From: Conus ventricosus
Lineage: Eukaryota > Mollusca > Gastropoda > Neogastropoda > Conidae
DNA: 64,000 bases
Assembly: GCA_018398815.1 (NCBI GenBank)
Contig: CM031610.1
Location: 28,776,710-28,840,709, forward strand
Direction of reading: 5' to 3'
Below are positions 62,307 through 64,000 of the stretch, in pieces (the first letter of the stretch is position 1; every line of letters begins with the position of its first letter). Below the pieces are notes generated by a model. The model worked only from the letters and a program-made list of their open reading frames with translations. It did not search any database and was not told the origin of the DNA. A program made the position numbers and the translations under genes.

Positions 62307-62582
62307 GTTTCACTTATAAAACACTATTCGACATATCACCCCATAGCAATGCCGCTTGTGCAATCCATTTACCTAGCATAAATACAGAAAATAGGCACAC
62401 AAAACAGGGACATTTCTCTCAGTTGCTTACTCAGGTTGAACATCTACACCCATCGAAGGTAATACAGTAATCAGGAATGATCGTACCAGGAGAACGGGCT
62501 AACAAGACTCTTACAAGACGCTGTCACTACAAGAACGACAACACGTGAAGATGGGCAACGAAAACGGCAAACTTCATTTTGA

Positions 62583-62645
62583 ATACCAGCGGGATTCGAA
62601 CTCGCAACGTCTGACTGCCATTCAACCAACCGGGTACTTAACTGA
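62583..62645 (-). mobile_element. tRNA-like SINE head
   Basis: Minus strand: GTACCCGGTTGGTTGAATGG, then GCGAGTTCGAATCCCGCTGG, a clear box B at the correct distance from a box-A-like start. It does not form a full cloverleaf. No body or tail defined. Confidence 0.5.
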
Positions 62646-62894
62646 AAACAGAAGGGGAGGGGGGGGGGGGGGGTAGAAGGAGGCAGCTCGAAGATTGCTT
62701 GTACGGCCAAAGCTGACACATGCGCACAGCAATAAGACGAAAACTACGAACACATTGAAATAAAAGCAAGTCGAACAGTGAAATTATGAACAAGGGAGTT
62801 AACTTTTTGCTCATGTTGAATGTTGAGTCAATAGTTTGGAGAAGTGTGGAGGTGGGAGAGGGGAGATGTGGGAAGGTTCAACGAAAATAAATTC

Positions 62895-63279
62895 AAACAC
62901 ACGCACACACACACACACACGCGCGCGCGCACACGCGTGCACTCTCGCAGACACACACACGTATACACACGTACTCACGCACACACACACACTACACACG
63001 TACGCTGCTTAGCATATACTCGGGGTAAGAAAGAAAGACAAAAAATATTGGGTAAATCAATAGAATGAACTGATCCAGTAGTAGGATGGAAAGAACTTAC
63101 CGATTAGATGTATTCGAAACCAACTCCATCTTTAAAAAGAAAAAAAAGAAATATTGGTATCAGGCCCGTCTCTTATCCCCCTTCTCCCCTCTCCCTGCCA
63201 CCACAAACGCGCGCGCATGCGCGCACGCACACATACATACACACGCACACACAAATACACATACACTGGCAAACACACA

Positions 63280-63339
<60 letters not shown>
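62895..63339. repeat. CA and CGCA microsatellites
   Basis: (CA)n with CGCG and CGTG sections at 62895-62998 and 63205-63339. The second tract directly meets a reverse transcriptase frame. Confidence 0.93.
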
Positions 63340-63340
<1 letters not shown>

Positions 63341-64000
63341 AACATTATTTAAATGCAGAAATAACATTAGAAGAATTAAGAAATGCTATATCGTCATTGC
63401 CAACAAAGAAAACATCAGTTGGTTTAGACGCAGTCTCAAACGAAATGTTAAGGAACCTTCCAATCAATTTTACAACATTTCTGTATACCATTATGAAAAA
63501 ATGTTGGATAGATGGGAAGACTCCGTCTGTTTGGAAAGATTCTGTCATTGTGCCCATTCTCAAGCAGGGCAAACCTAACTCTGATATTAATAGTTATCGT
63601 CCTATCGCTCTCACCTCTCATACTGGTAAACTAATGGAAAAAATTGTATTAAATAGACTTACTTATCATTGTGAAAAAAACGGACATATTCCTACTGCTC
63701 AGGCTGGGTTTAGAAAAGGCCGATCGACTGTTGATCACCTTGTAAAACTTACAACTCAGATAAAACGTCAATTTGCCCGGAGAAAAAATGTACTTGCAAC
63801 TTTTTTCGATGTCAAAAAGGCGTATGATCAAGTCTGGCATGAGCGACTTTTATATAAACTTAAAATGATAGGTCTCTCTGGTCACATTTATGATTACTTC
63901 AAAGAATTTCTTGCTAACAGAACAATTCAAACCAAAATAGGAAATACATATTCTAGCAAGAGATTTGTGGAGATGGGCATCCCTCAGGGTTCTGTAATTG
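63340..64000 (+). CDS. LINE reverse transcriptase, partial, open to the window edge
   Basis: An open frame of 220 codons from just after a (CA)n tract to the end of the window. Motifs in order: [96 protein letters not shown] and MGIPQGSVI. These are reverse transcriptase blocks 0 to 4 of jockey/I-type LINEs; the catalytic aspartates of block A (FFDVKKAYD) are present and the DD box should follow right of the window. There is no start codon: the 5' part is cut by the CA repeat. The clean frame suggests a young element. Confidence 0.88.

Overview
The window is eukaryotic genomic DNA: spliced exons with GT-AG borders, a nuclear tRNA gene with a Pol III stop, tRNA-derived SINEs, several non-LTR retrotransposon clades, DNA transposons with terminal inverted repeats, and very dense (GT)n, (CA)n, (GA)n and minisatellite DNA. 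This mix, and a LINE resembling the I/Nimb group described in snails, suggests a mollusc, most likely a gastropod; that is inference from repeat style, not from a marker gene.

Main gene. About three quarters of the window (683 to 48643, minus strand) is one long gene that I reconstruct exon by exon as RBM28/Nop4-like, a nucleolar protein with four RRM domains. RRM1 is at 48.6 and 42.1 kb, RRM2 at 41.5, 38.8, 38.1 and 29.7 kb, an acidic linker at 28.4 to 13.8 kb, RRM3 at 11.3, 8.4 and 6.5 kb, then linker exons at 5.2 and 0.7 kb. RRM4 must lie left of the window. Several exons carry single-base frameshifts. An 8.1 kb tandem duplication (7532-15644 and 15645-about 23755) repeats three exons; its second copy differs mainly by one-base indels.

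Repeats inside the gene. Introns hold two TIR transposons with BED-type zinc-finger remnants and 6-bp target duplications (2910-4318; 36026-37276), a structurally complete I/Nimb-like LINE with a 14-bp target duplication (29952-35898), a 5'-truncated LINE (46675-47581), tRNA-SINEs, a 27-bp minisatellite, a 370-bp satellite and long CA tracts.

Right of RBM28. A tRNA-Ala(AGC) gene (48917-48989) sits 274 bp upstream of the RBM28 start codon, on the opposite strand. From 49 to 64 kb the DNA is mostly repeats, with two well-formed minus-strand exons of unrecognised protein (53299-53571 and 57051-57284), a 38-bp minisatellite (59.4-60.6 kb), a hammerhead-ribozyme-like motif (61555-61605), and an open LINE reverse transcriptase running off the right edge (63340-64000).
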